Shown here one piece after another: positions 16,673 through 24,590 of a stretch of DNA of 64,000 nt (position 1 is its first letter; each line of letters opens with the position of its first letter). Both the position numbers and the translations under genes were made by a program. Below the pieces are notes generated by a model. It did not search any database and was not told the origin of the DNA. It was given only the letters and a program-made list of their open reading frames with translations. Source of the DNA: an uncultured Opitutia bacterium (GTDB lineage: Bacteria; Verrucomicrobiota; Verrucomicrobiia; Opitutales; Opitutaceae). The stretch is taken from assembly GCA_903827245.1 (NCBI GenBank), contig CAIKHO010000086.1:56785-120784 (forward strand). Reading direction: 5' to 3'.

Positions 16673-17986
16673 ATGAAACACCTTTTGAACCCCCGGGAGC
16701 ACCTCGCCAACCTCTGGCAACTGCTCAAGTGGACCGCCTTGGTCCTGCCGGTCGCGGTGCTTTCCGGTTCGGCGAGCGCTTTTTTTCTGTGGGCGCTCGA
16801 TCACGTCACCCGCCTGCGCTGGGAGCACCCCTGGCTGCTCTTCCTGCTCCCAGTCGCCGGATTTCTGGCCGGCTGGATCTACCACCGCTTCGGCCAGCGG
16901 GCGGAGGCGGGCAGCAACCTCATCATGGAGGAAATCCACCAGCCGGGCGGCGGCGTGCCTGGGCGCATGGCACCCCTGGTTTTGGGCGGGACCTTGATCA
17001 CTCATCTCTTCGGCGGCTCCGCCGGACGCGAGGGGACGGCGGTGCAGATGGGCGGCAGCCTCGCCGGCGTTTACGGCCGGCTGTGTGGCGTCGCGGCGGA
17101 CAACAAGCGGGTGCTGCTGATGGCAGGCGTCGCGGCGGGGTTTGGCTCGGTTTTTGGCACCCCGCTCACTGGCGCGATCTTCGCCATGGAAGTCCTGGTC
17201 GTCGGCCGCATGCAGTACGACGCCCTCATCCCCGTGCTGGTGGCCGGCATCGTCGGTGACCTGGTCTGCTCCGCCTGGGGCATTCATCACACCCTCTATC
17301 ATATCGACTTTGCCGGCGCGACGGGTGGCCACGGGTGGCCGGAAGCCGCCCTTCTCGGCAAGGTCGCCCTCGCCGCGATGCTGTTCGGCATCGTCAGCCA
17401 GGCATTCGCCGGGCTAACGCATGCCCTCAAGCGGGAGTTTGCGCATTTTATCGCGTGGCCGCCCTTGCGCCCGGTGGCCGGTGGATTGCTGGTCATCGCG
17501 CTGGTTTATATCGTCGGCACCCGCGACTATCTCGGCATCGGCGTGACCTCGCCCGATCCGGGCGCCGTCACGATCCTCTCCGCCTTCACGGCCGGCGGCG
17601 CCCACCCGTGGAGTTGGCTGTGGAAATTGATTTTCACCGCCGTGACGCTCGCCGCCGGTTTCAAGGGGGGTGAAGTCACCCCGCTGTTCTTCATCGGCGC
17701 CGCCCTTGGCCACACGCTCGCCCTCCTGCTGGGCGCACCGGTGGATTTGTTCGCCGGCCTTGGCTTCATCGCCGTCTTCGCCGGGGCCACCAACACCCCG
17801 CTCGCCTGCACGGTCATGGGGATCGAGCTGTTCGGCGCGCAGAACACCGTTTATTTTGCCGTGGCCTGCTTCGTCGCCTACCTGTTCAGCGGTCATTCCG
17901 GCATCTACACGGCCCAACGCCCGGGCATTCCCAAGAAGGGCGTGGCCGCGCGCAGCCCCGTGCTGGAAAAATCATCCCACTCATGA
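16673..17986 (+). CDS. CLC-type anion transporter, probable fluoride exporter (CLC-F/EriC-F)
   Basis: An integral membrane ClC protein of 437 aa with about ten hydrophobic segments. It carries AGSNLIMEEIHQP where chloride channels have GSGIP, GREGTAVQMGG instead of GREGP, GSVFGTPLTGAIFAME, and GGEVTPLFFIGA. These substitutions are characteristic of the sycA-like/CLC-F branch that exchanges fluoride for protons. The fluoride riboswitch directly upstream supports this function. ATG at 16673 follows a GAGGA-containing leader. Its stop overlaps the next start by four bases (ATGA). Confidence 0.88.
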   Translation: MKHLLNPREHLANLWQLLKWTALVLPVAVLSGSASAFFLWALDHVTRLRWEHPWLLFLLPVAGFLAGWIYHRFGQRAEAGSNLIMEEIHQPGGGVPGRMAPLVLGGTLITHLFGGSAGREGTAVQMGGSLAGVYGRLCGVAADNKRVLLMAGVAAGFGSVFGTPLTGAIFAMEVLVVGRMQYDALIPVLVAGIVGDLVCSAWGIHHTLYHIDFAGATGGHGWPEAALLGKVALAAMLFGIVSQAFAGLTHALKREFAHFIAWPPLRPVAGGLLVIALVYIVGTRDYLGIGVTSPDPGAVTILSAFTAGGAHPWSWLWKLIFTAVTLAAGFKGGEVTPLFFIGAALGHTLALLLGAPVDLFAGLGFIAVFAGATNTPLACTVMGIELFGAQNTVYFAVACFVAYLFSGHSGIYTAQRPGIPKKGVAARSPVLEKSSHS

Positions 17987-18402
17987 ACTGGCTCTTCTGG
18001 TCCCTGCTGTCCGCGCTGTTCGCCGGCGCCACCGCCGTGCTCGCCAAGATCGGCGTCGAGGGTGTGGATTCGAACCTCGCCACGGCCATCCGCACCACGG
18101 TGGTGCTTGTCTTCGCGTGGGCCATCGCCCTGGTGACGGTCCGGCCGGCCGCGCTCGGACAACTGTCGCGGCAAACGTGGCTTTTCCTCGCCTTGTCGGG
18201 CATCGCGACCGGACTTTCGTGGCTCTGCTATTTTCGCGCGCTGCAGCTAGGCCAGGCTTCGCAGGTGGCCCCGATCGACAAGCTCAGCGTGGTCTTCGTG
18301 CTCCTTTTCGCCGCGCTGTTTCTCCACGAGCCGCTCTCCCTGAAGAGCGGCCTCGGCGGCCTGCTCATCGTCGCCGGCGCGCTCGTGCTGGCGTGGAAGT
18401 AG
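17983..18402 (+). CDS. Small EamA-family membrane transporter
   Basis: A 139-aa protein with four to five hydrophobic helices and one EamA repeat (for example GIATGLSWLCYFRALQLGQA and VAPIDKLSVVFVLLFAALFL, ending LLIVAGALVLAWK). Full-length DMT exporters have two such repeats, so this half-size member would work as a dimer. It starts inside the stop codon of the CLC gene, so it is co-translated and probably under the same riboswitch. A role in fluoride export is inferred from that linkage only; the substrate is unknown. Confidence 0.85.
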   Translation: MNWLFWSLLSALFAGATAVLAKIGVEGVDSNLATAIRTTVVLVFAWAIALVTVRPAALGQLSRQTWLFLALSGIATGLSWLCYFRALQLGQASQVAPIDKLSVVFVLLFAALFLHEPLSLKSGLGGLLIVAGALVLAWK

Positions 18403-18424
18403 GAATGAGTCGGGGCGCAGCTTG

Positions 18425-18455
18425 ACTGCATCCGGGCGTCGTCGAGCGACGCTCC
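18425..18455. repeat. Half copy of repeat family P
   Basis: CCGGGCGTCGTCGAGCGACG followed by CTCCTGCC resembles the right part of the palindrome at 44706-44770 (CCGGGCGTCGTCAAGCAACG). It lies in the 66-bp convergent gap between the EamA gene and the S1/P1-like gene and contains its own short inverted repeat (GTCG-TCGAGCGAC). Confidence 0.5.
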
Positions 18456-18468
18456 TGCCCTGTCCGGT

Positions 18469-19572
18469 TCAGCCGTCGTAGGGCCCTGCCTTGGCCGGGA
18501 CCGGGATCTGGCGCTTGAGCAACTGCGACCGCAGGTAAGTGTCGGGTGCGGCGCTGCGCCAGGCGGTGACCCAGATCGCCCCGAGCATTTCGCCGCCGCG
18601 GAGCAGTTGGGTTTCAATAAAGGCGCGGCCTTCCACCGTCAGCGGGCGGCTTTCGCTGGTCGTCTTGCCATCGGGCGTGGCAGTCACCTTGTCGTTGCCG
18701 AGTTTGCCGGCCTTCTCGAGCTGGTAAAGCGGCTCGACGAGTTTTTGCGTCCCGATGATGTAGTCCATCACCGCCACAAACATCGGGTCACGACCGTCCA
18801 GGCGGTTCGCCAGCGAGACTGGCTGGGCGGGTACGACCTTCGGGGCAATCGCCCCGGAAGTGATTCCCGCCTTCGCGATCAACCCGCCGTCGATCCATGC
18901 GTGAATGCCATACCAGGTCGAGTAGCCGTTCGGGTTGTCCCCGACCCAGCCGTGATGGTGCTTGGTCGCATGCAGCGGCTGCGCGCAGTCGCCGACATAG
19001 TGGCCCATCACGCCCATGACATAGAGGATATTGGCCTGGGCGTTGGCGATTTCCTCGGGCGTACCAAGGTCCTGGAACGCCTTGAGGTAAGAGAAAGCCG
19101 ACTTCAGCTTGCCGTAGTACTCCGTGATGGCCCATGGCGCGAAGCCCGGCCACTCGCGCGAATGATCAGTGTTTTTCGCCGGGTCGATGACGGGAAAGTG
19201 GTCGAGATGCGCGGCGCGCCCGGCGGCAAACTGCAGTGCGAATTCATAGCGGAGCGACGGGACGGTCGTGGCGTCGAGACCGGCATCCGCCAGCTCCTCG
19301 AGGTCGAGATAATGGTCCATGCCGTTGTATTGCACAAGTGGCAGATCGGAGCCGACGTTGCGCCAGCGGTCAGGCTCGCCGGCGAGAAAGGCGATGCGCT
19401 CGGCGTTGGCCGGCTCGCGCACAAACGCCGGGAAGTCAGCCGGCAGTGAGGAAAGGGCGAGCTGGTTGACCATGCGGTGACCGTCGTAGTCCCACGCCCG
19501 CACGGGCAAGGCCAGGCCAGCCCACAAGGCCGCAATGGGTGCGGCCAGCCGGAGAAGGTGAGTATTTTTCAT
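18469..19572 (-). CDS. Secreted S1/P1 nuclease-like zinc phosphohydrolase
   Basis: A 367-aa protein with a signal peptide (LLRLAAPIAALWAGLALPVRA) and a mature start WDYDGHRMVNQLAL. An N-terminal Trp whose backbone binds zinc, followed by a His, is the hallmark of S1/P1 nucleases and phospholipase C. Further probable Zn ligands are in YNGMDHYLD, in the MGHYVGDCAQPLHA segment (H...D...H), and in the IHAWIDGG region. It is expected outside the cytoplasm and cleaves phosphodiester bonds in nucleic acids or a related substrate. Its ATG overlaps the stop of the upstream amidase gene (ATGA), so the two are co-translated. Confidence 0.8.
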   Translation of the reverse strand: MKNTHLLRLAAPIAALWAGLALPVRAWDYDGHRMVNQLALSSLPADFPAFVREPANAERIAFLAGEPDRWRNVGSDLPLVQYNGMDHYLDLEELADAGLDATTVPSLRYEFALQFAAGRAAHLDHFPVIDPAKNTDHSREWPGFAPWAITEYYGKLKSAFSYLKAFQDLGTPEEIANAQANILYVMGVMGHYVGDCAQPLHATKHHHGWVGDNPNGYSTWYGIHAWIDGGLIAKAGITSGAIAPKVVPAQPVSLANRLDGRDPMFVAVMDYIIGTQKLVEPLYQLEKAGKLGNDKVTATPDGKTTSESRPLTVEGRAFIETQLLRGGEMLGAIWVTAWRSAAPDTYLRSQLLKRQIPVPAKAGPYDG

Positions 19573-20711
19573 TTTGAAGGGATGGGTTGCGGCGCCGCAG
19601 CCGGCACCGCCGCCGCGGGTGGTTTCACCTCCGCCGGCCGCAACGCCTCCAGCGCGGCGGCATAGTTGTGCAGCCCGGTCGCTAGGCCGATGGCGATCTG
19701 CTGGCGGAACTCCGGGGTGGCGACGCGGCGGGCCTCGTTGTCGTTGGATAAAAACGCGCACTCCACGAGCGCACCCGGACAATCCAAGAGCCGCAGGACC
19801 GCACGCCGGCCGCGCTTGAACCCGCGATCCGGTGTTTTAAGCGTGGCAATCATCGCGCGGTGCAATTCTTCCCCAAAGAGGAGATTGGCAAAGTCCAGCT
19901 TGTTGCTGGGGAACGCGGTGTCGGTCAGATCATCCTTTTTCTCCCCCGTGGAGATCATGGATTGCGGACTCATGGTATAGGTCTCGATCCCGGTGACGCG
20001 TTCCGGCTCCTTTTCGACGGAATTGAAATGAATGCTGAGAAAAAGGTCGGCCTTGTTCGCCCGGGCGAGCTCATCCCGCATCTGCAGGTCGGTCACTTTC
20101 ACCTTGGAGAGCTCGCGGTCATCACTCCGAGTGAGCAAGACGCGCCAGCCATCGGCCTCGAGCAGCTTTTTCAACCGCAGGGCGACATCGAGGGTGAAGG
20201 TTTTTTCATTCAAACTCAGGCGCTTGTTTTCCATCCCAGGATCAACGCCGCCATGGCCCGGATCCAACACGATGACCTTCGGGGTGCCGGCCGGCAACTG
20301 GGCCAGATGATCGACGGGCCGAAAAAGAGGGGCGACCAGCTTGATGACATCGAGCTTGGTGACGAAGAGGGAGCCCTTTTCGAACAGCACGCGCTCGCCG
20401 AGGAAAATCCTCAGGCCGTCAAAATAAAAGTCATACTGGCCGTTCTCGAAAATAAAACGCGCGCCACGGGCGTCAGCGAGGGTCATCTCCTGCTCGGATT
20501 TTGACCAAGCCGGCTTCAGGTCGAAGCGCCTGGCGACCTCGCGCACGTCGACATACTCCACTCCGCGCAGCCGGGTCGTCGGCCAGAGTTGCGGGGCCGA
20601 AGGTCGCGAAGGCGCCGACCGGGCCGCAGGTTCATCCGCGGCCCGCACGGCCACCAAGGCAGCCGACACCATGGCACCGAGGAAAATGAACCGCATTGCC
20701 GCCCTGGTCAT
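19569..20711 (-). CDS. N-acetylmuramoyl-L-alanine amidase (Amidase_3)
   Basis: Cleaves the amide bond between MurNAc and the stem peptide in the periplasm. The 380-aa protein has a signal peptide (FIFLGAMVSAALVAVRA), an N-terminal domain of about 120 residues resembling copper-amine-oxidase-N or AMIN-type folds, then the Amidase_3 catalytic domain: VIVLDPGHGGVDPGM (Zn His), the NEKTFTLDVALRL Glu, LFLSIHFNS (Zn His) and ALVECAFLSN (catalytic Glu). A Pro/Ala-rich tail ends it. The start could also be ATG at 20696, which has AGGG ahead of it. It follows infC by 12 bp and overlaps the nuclease gene. Confidence 0.92.
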   Translation of the reverse strand: MTRAAMRFIFLGAMVSAALVAVRAADEPAARSAPSRPSAPQLWPTTRLRGVEYVDVREVARRFDLKPAWSKSEQEMTLADARGARFIFENGQYDFYFDGLRIFLGERVLFEKGSLFVTKLDVIKLVAPLFRPVDHLAQLPAGTPKVIVLDPGHGGVDPGMENKRLSLNEKTFTLDVALRLKKLLEADGWRVLLTRSDDRELSKVKVTDLQMRDELARANKADLFLSIHFNSVEKEPERVTGIETYTMSPQSMISTGEKKDDLTDTAFPSNKLDFANLLFGEELHRAMIATLKTPDRGFKRGRRAVLRLLDCPGALVECAFLSNDNEARRVATPEFRQQIAIGLATGLHNYAAALEALRPAEVKPPAAAVPAAAPQPIPSK

Positions 20712-20723
20712 GGCGGCAGCAAT

Positions 20724-21386
20724 TCAGGACTTGCCGGACGGCGGCTCATCCGGTGCGTCGCCCTCTTCGTCACCTTCGGCGTCCGGCATATGGAACTTCG
20801 GCTTGCGCTTGTTCACCGGGTGCGGCGTGAGCATCACGTTGATCTGCTTGCCCATCAGCCGCGCCTCGGAGTCGGGATGGCCCATGCCGTCGAGCTCGGT
20901 GAGGGCGCGCTTGATCACGCCGAAGCCGATCTCGGTGTGCGCCATCTCACGGCCGCGGAACTTGAGCCGCAGCTTCACCTTGTTGCCGTGACTGAGGAAC
21001 TCCTCGGCATGGCGCATCTTGGTGATGAAATCGTTCTCCGCGATGCGGGCGCTGAACTCGATCTCCTTGATCTTGCTCGCGGTGGACTTCGAGTGCGTGT
21101 GCTTCTTCTGCTCCTCGTAGACGTACTTGCCGAAATCCATGATGCGGCACACCGGCGGCGTCGCGTTGGGCGCAACCTCGACGAGGTCGAGGCCGACCTC
21201 CAGCGCGAGATTGACGGCCTTCGGGGTGTCGAGCACGCCGAGCTGCTTGCCCTCGGGCGAGATCACGCGGACCTGGGGAACCTTGATGCGGTGATTGCGG
21301 CGGATGGCCGCAAACGGGTCGTTATTACGACGCTGATAATACGGGGGGCGGGTGCCACCACCGGCGGAGGGAAACGAATTAGCCAT
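20724..21386 (-). CDS. infC: Translation initiation factor IF-3
   Basis: Binds the 30S subunit and checks initiator tRNA pairing. The 220-aa length includes a short N-terminal extension rich in Asn, Arg and Tyr and an acidic C-terminal tail. The N-domain has NHRIKVPQVRVISPEGKQLG and LDLVEVAPNATPPVCRIMDF; the C-domain contains FRGREMAHTEIG. The likely start is ATG at 21386. It sits in TTGATG, with an out-of-frame ATT just upstream, whereas many infC genes start with a rare ATT. No L35 or L20 gene follows, unlike the usual infC-rpmI-rplT order. Confidence 0.96.
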   Translation of the reverse strand: MANSFPSAGGGTRPPYYQRRNNDPFAAIRRNHRIKVPQVRVISPEGKQLGVLDTPKAVNLALEVGLDLVEVAPNATPPVCRIMDFGKYVYEEQKKHTHSKSTASKIKEIEFSARIAENDFITKMRHAEEFLSHGNKVKLRLKFRGREMAHTEIGFGVIKRALTELDGMGHPDSEARLMGKQINVMLTPHPVNKRKPKFHMPDAEGDEEGDAPDEPPSGKS

Positions 21387-21521
21387 CAATAAGGTTTTAG
21401 GTCGGACGTTAGGTCAGCTGATTATTTCGCGCCAAAGCGCTGCGATGACAACACCTAATTCGGCCACCGGTTCCCATGATTCTCCTCTGAATCGAGGTGA
21501 CAATTGGGTGACCCGCCCGGC
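21387..21521. other. infC leader region
   Basis: A 135-bp gap between the HesB-like gene and infC. No repeat element or terminator is evident; a promoter for infC may lie here but no clear -35/-10 pair is seen. Confidence 0.3.
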
Positions 21522-21920
21522 TCAGACGCTGAAACTCTCGCCGCACGAGCAGCTCGCCTTGGCATTGGGATTGGAGAACTTGAAGCCCCCGGCGACCATC
21601 GCGGAAGAATAGTCGAGGACCGTGCCCTTCAGGTAGAGCGCGGTCTTGGAATCGACGAGGACGGGCACGTCCGCCGTCCGCACCAGGATGTCACCCGTCT
21701 TTGGCGCGGGCACGAACTTCATCTTGTAGCTCAAGCCGTTGCAGCCGCCGCCGGTGATCGCGATGCGCAGGAATTCGCCCTGCTTCTCCCGGTCGATCAG
21801 CGCCAGGACCTTCACGCCGGCCGGTGGCGTCAGGCGCACCAGGTTCTCGTTGCCCGCGCGCACGCCACCCGGCGCCGGGACGGCGGATGCAGGGGCGGGC
21901 GCGGTGACGGTATCGATCAT
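21522..21920 (-). CDS. Iron-sulfur cluster assembly protein, HesB/IscA/ErpA type
   Basis: A 132-aa A-type carrier. After a 25-residue Ala/Pro-rich lead it shows the family core with the three cluster cysteines: one in ITGGGCNGLSYKM and two in the C-terminal NAKASCSCGESFSV. It delivers Fe-S clusters to apo-proteins in the cytoplasm. It starts 12 bp after pdxA ends, so the two are probably one transcript. Which paralogue (ErpA, IscA or SufA) cannot be decided from sequence alone, and no other isc/suf genes are nearby. Confidence 0.9.
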   Translation of the reverse strand: MIDTVTAPAPASAVPAPGGVRAGNENLVRLTPPAGVKVLALIDREKQGEFLRIAITGGGCNGLSYKMKFVPAPKTGDILVRTADVPVLVDSKTALYLKGTVLDYSSAMVAGGFKFSNPNAKASCSCGESFSV

Positions 21921-21931
21921 GCGGAACGGAA

Positions 21932-22855
21932 CTATCGCGCCCTGCGCGCATTTATCAAGCGCCGCGCCACGGTCACGGCATTGGCGAAGCTGGTGATCCG
22001 CGCCCGACCCTTGCCGGCGATGCCGAACGCCGTGCCGTGGTCGGGGCTGGTCCGCACGAAGGGCAGGCCGAGCGTCACATTCACCGCCTCGTCGAAGTCG
22101 ACCGTCTTCAGCGGCGCGAGGCCCTGATCATGGTAGAGCGCCACCACGACGTCGAACTCGCCGCGCAGCGCGCGGGCAAAAAGCGTATCCCCCGGCTCGC
22201 AACGCGAGAGCCCGGGGAAGAGAGCGCGCAGCTTGTCCAGCATCGGATCGAGGCTCTTTTCCTCCTCCCCGATCAGTCCACCCTCCCCCGCATGCGGGTT
22301 GAGCCCGCACACCCCGATGCGCGGCGTGGCGATCCCTTCCGCCTGCGCCAGTTGGGCCGCGGCGCGGACGGTGCGTTCCATGCGGGGCGCATCCAGGAGC
22401 GCAGCCACGCTCATCAGCGGCACGTGCCAGGTCGCCAGCACAACACGCAACTTGCCTCCGCAAAAACCCATCACCGGCTCCCCGCCCCAGCGCGCGGCGA
22501 AAAACTCGGTCTGGCCCGGAAACGCGTAGCCGATGCGCGCCAGCCACTCTTTGCTCACCGAGCCGGTAACCATGCCGGAAAATTCACCCGACGCGCAGCC
22601 GGCGGCCGCGCGTTCGAGCGCAGACCAGGCCACCAGCGCGCCTTCGCCCGTGGGCTGCCCGGGCGTGGCAACGAACTCCGGCAGGCCCACCGCGATCTTC
22701 GTTACCGCCGGGTCCAGCGTGGCGAGCCAGCCCGCCGGTCCGATCACGGCGATGTCGCGTGCCTCCGTCGGATGCACGGCGAGCCAGGCCGCGATGATCT
22801 CCGGGCCGACACCCGCCGGGTCGCCGCAGGTGAATGCCAGCTTGGTCGAACTCAT
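21932..22855 (-). CDS. pdxA: 4-hydroxythreonine-4-phosphate dehydrogenase
   Basis: Oxidises 4-phospho-hydroxythreonine in the DXP-dependent pyridoxal 5'-phosphate pathway. The 307-aa protein begins LAFTCGDPAGVGPEI, the usual PdxA N-terminus, and has the metal ligands in ATWHVPLM, in VALYHDQGLAPLK, and in the RTSPDHGTAF segment. ATG at 22855 gives the family start; the repeat element begins about 12 bp upstream and supplies the leader. It is followed closely by the HesB-like gene and preceded by lpxA. Confidence 0.96.
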   Translation of the reverse strand: MSSTKLAFTCGDPAGVGPEIIAAWLAVHPTEARDIAVIGPAGWLATLDPAVTKIAVGLPEFVATPGQPTGEGALVAWSALERAAAGCASGEFSGMVTGSVSKEWLARIGYAFPGQTEFFAARWGGEPVMGFCGGKLRVVLATWHVPLMSVAALLDAPRMERTVRAAAQLAQAEGIATPRIGVCGLNPHAGEGGLIGEEEKSLDPMLDKLRALFPGLSRCEPGDTLFARALRGEFDVVVALYHDQGLAPLKTVDFDEAVNVTLGLPFVRTSPDHGTAFGIAGKGRARITSFANAVTVARRLINARRAR

Positions 22856-22865
22856 ATGATCAGAA

Positions 22866-23010
22866 GTCACCACGAAATGCACCAATCACACGAAAAAAAT
22901 ACCTCATGGGAACAGCCTGATGTGTGATGGTCACCGCTTGAAATACCGTTCCCGGCGATGGGTCGTGACCCAATTTCATCCTGTCGTGTGATTCGTGTCC
23001 TTTGTGGTTA
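22866..23010. repeat. Intergenic palindrome, family C (second copy)
   Basis: Left arm CACCACGAAATGCACCAATC continuing ACACGAA (about 22868-22894); right arm TCGTGTGATTCGTGTCCTTT continuing GTGGTT (about 22984-23009). The loop of about 90 nt contains smaller complementary stretches. It fills nearly the whole lpxA-pdxA gap. Confidence 0.8.
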
Positions 23011-23031
23011 AATCCACCGGCCTGTCCCGAC

Positions 23032-23793
23032 TTATTCGCCATCATGCGCCCCGCCCTCCGCCCGACGGGCGCGCGCGAAACTGCGCTTGCCGCCGGCGAA
23101 AAACTCCAGGAACCGCCGGGCCTCGGCCGTCTCGAACGCATTCGCCATCACCTGCTGCGCGGCGATCTCGCGGATATTACCCGGGGTGAAAAAGACCGCG
23201 TGATAGGCTGCCTTGAGCTCGGCAATGGCCGCGCGGCTGAAACCGCGGCGCTTGAGCCCGACCACGTTGAAGCCAATCACGTCGTCACGGTCCGCCACCA
23301 TCACGAAGTGCGGCACGTCGCGTGTGATCGAAGCGTGGCCCGCCACCATCACGCTCTCGCCGAGGCGGCAATGCTGATGCACCGCCGCCCCGCCGCCGAG
23401 GAAGGTGTGGGCCTCCACACTGACATGCCCCGCGAGCAGCGCCCCGTTGGCCAGGATCACACCGTCCCCCAGCGCGCAGTCGTGCGCCACATGGCTAGAG
23501 GCCATGATGAAACAATTTTCACCCAGGGTCGTGCTGCCGCCGGCGTGGATCGAGCGGTTGATCGTGACATGCTCGCGGATGACCGATCCCGCACCGATGC
23601 GCACCCCCGTTTCCAGCGCGTGGTCGAACTTCAGGTACTGCGGATCGCCCCCAAGCACGGCGAAGGGATGCACGATCACGCGGTCGCCGAGCACACAGTG
23701 CCTTCGGACAATCGCGTAGGCCTGGATCTCGCAGTCCGCGCCGAGCTGCGCGCCGGCCTCGACGATGGCAGTGGGATGGATGACGGTGCTCAC
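23032..23793 (-). CDS. lpxA: Acyl-ACP--UDP-N-acetylglucosamine O-acyltransferase
   Basis: First step of lipid A synthesis: transfers a 3-hydroxyacyl chain to UDP-GlcNAc, so the organism makes LPS. The 253-aa protein shows left-handed beta-helix hexapeptide repeats (IHPTAIVEAGAQLGADCEI onward), the catalytic-His region SSHVAHDCALGDGV, and the LpxA-specific FNVVGLKRRGF. The start is taken as GTG at 23793 because it gives STVIHPTAIVE, close to the family N-terminus; a TTG at 23814 is an alternative. The C-terminus is basic and slightly short. Confidence 0.95.
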   Translation of the reverse strand: MSTVIHPTAIVEAGAQLGADCEIQAYAIVRRHCVLGDRVIVHPFAVLGGDPQYLKFDHALETGVRIGAGSVIREHVTINRSIHAGGSTTLGENCFIMASSHVAHDCALGDGVILANGALLAGHVSVEAHTFLGGGAAVHQHCRLGESVMVAGHASITRDVPHFVMVADRDDVIGFNVVGLKRRGFSRAAIAELKAAYHAVFFTPGNIREIAAQQVMANAFETAEARRFLEFFAGGKRSFARARRAEGGAHDGE

Positions 23794-23851
23794 GGGAGAG
23801 AGGATTGCGGCCAACGCCCGGACCGGCCGTCGCGGATGATGACCATGGGGT

Positions 23852-24493
23852 TCAAGCCGGGGATTTTACCCGCCTGGCTGGCGTCACGGGACGGTCGGGG
23901 AACATGTCGAGCTGCGCGTCCTTCAGCAGGTCGTAGTTCTTGAGGATGCGCATCACCTGGAGGGTGTCGCTCTTGCCGTAGCTGCGGTTGATTTCGATCT
24001 TTTCCAGCAAATCGAGGAGCATGGCGCGGAACGAGATAATTGCGTCCACCCCGCGCTGCTTGAGCAGCTCGACGCTTTGCGAGCGGAACGGCTCGGCCGT
24101 CGGCAGGCTCGGCAAGACGAGGATCTTGGTGAAGTCACCGGCCGCCTCCCCGGGAGTGTCAGCGGGAAAAAAGCGCGTGGCCTCCTTCAGCACGTTTTCC
24201 TCGAGAAACCGGAAAATCTCCGGGCTGCTCTTCAGCATGCCGGGGGAAAACACGTCCGTGTGCCACGGCTTGACCGAGACGACGGCGCGGTGAAGGAAGG
24301 GCAGCTCGTTGGAAAAGAGGAAAAAATCCGGCCGGCGGGCGCCGCGCTGCCACGCGGGATTGTACACGATCAGGTCGATCTCCTCGTTGCCGGTCTTTTT
24401 CCGCGCCTGCACCTGGTATTTGCGAACCTGGCGGACGAGAAAGCCGTTTTGTTCGAAATACTCGCGGACGATGTCTTCGTCGATGGCGGACAT
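23852..24493 (-). CDS. Conserved hypothetical protein, possible PD-(D/E)XK-like fold
   Basis: A 213-aa soluble protein that I do not recognise. The first half reads DEDIVREYFEQNGFLVRQVR, then KTGNEEIDLIVYNP and AVVSVKPWHTD. A helix followed by E-I-D-L-I-V and later V-S-V-K is reminiscent of the endonuclease core seen in YraN- or Mrr-type proteins, but this is a weak visual resemblance. The second half is helical (LLKQRGVDAIISFRAMLLDL). It lies between aroB and lpxA with modest gaps, in the minus-strand housekeeping run. Function unknown. Confidence 0.75.
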   Translation of the reverse strand: MSAIDEDIVREYFEQNGFLVRQVRKYQVQARKKTGNEEIDLIVYNPAWQRGARRPDFFLFSNELPFLHRAVVSVKPWHTDVFSPGMLKSSPEIFRFLEENVLKEATRFFPADTPGEAAGDFTKILVLPSLPTAEPFRSQSVELLKQRGVDAIISFRAMLLDLLEKIEINRSYGKSDTLQVMRILKNYDLLKDAQLDMFPDRPVTPARRVKSPA

Positions 24494-24506
24494 GGGGCGG
24501 ATTTAT

Positions 24507-24589
24507 CGCGGAAACGCGGAGGAACGGAAGCGCGGAATTCAGCCGGCTCGATCCCCCGTTCCGCAATTCCGCATTTTCGCGCTTTTGCG
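24507..24589. repeat. Intergenic palindrome, family I
   Basis: Left arm CGCGGAAACGCGGAGGAACG continuing GAAGCGCGGAATT; right arm CGTTCCGCAATTCCGCATTT continuing TCGCGCTTTTGCG. It is an imperfect inverted repeat occupying the aroB-hypothetical gene gap, close to the start codon at 24493 and abutting the aroB stop. Confidence 0.7.
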
Positions 24590-24590
24590 A

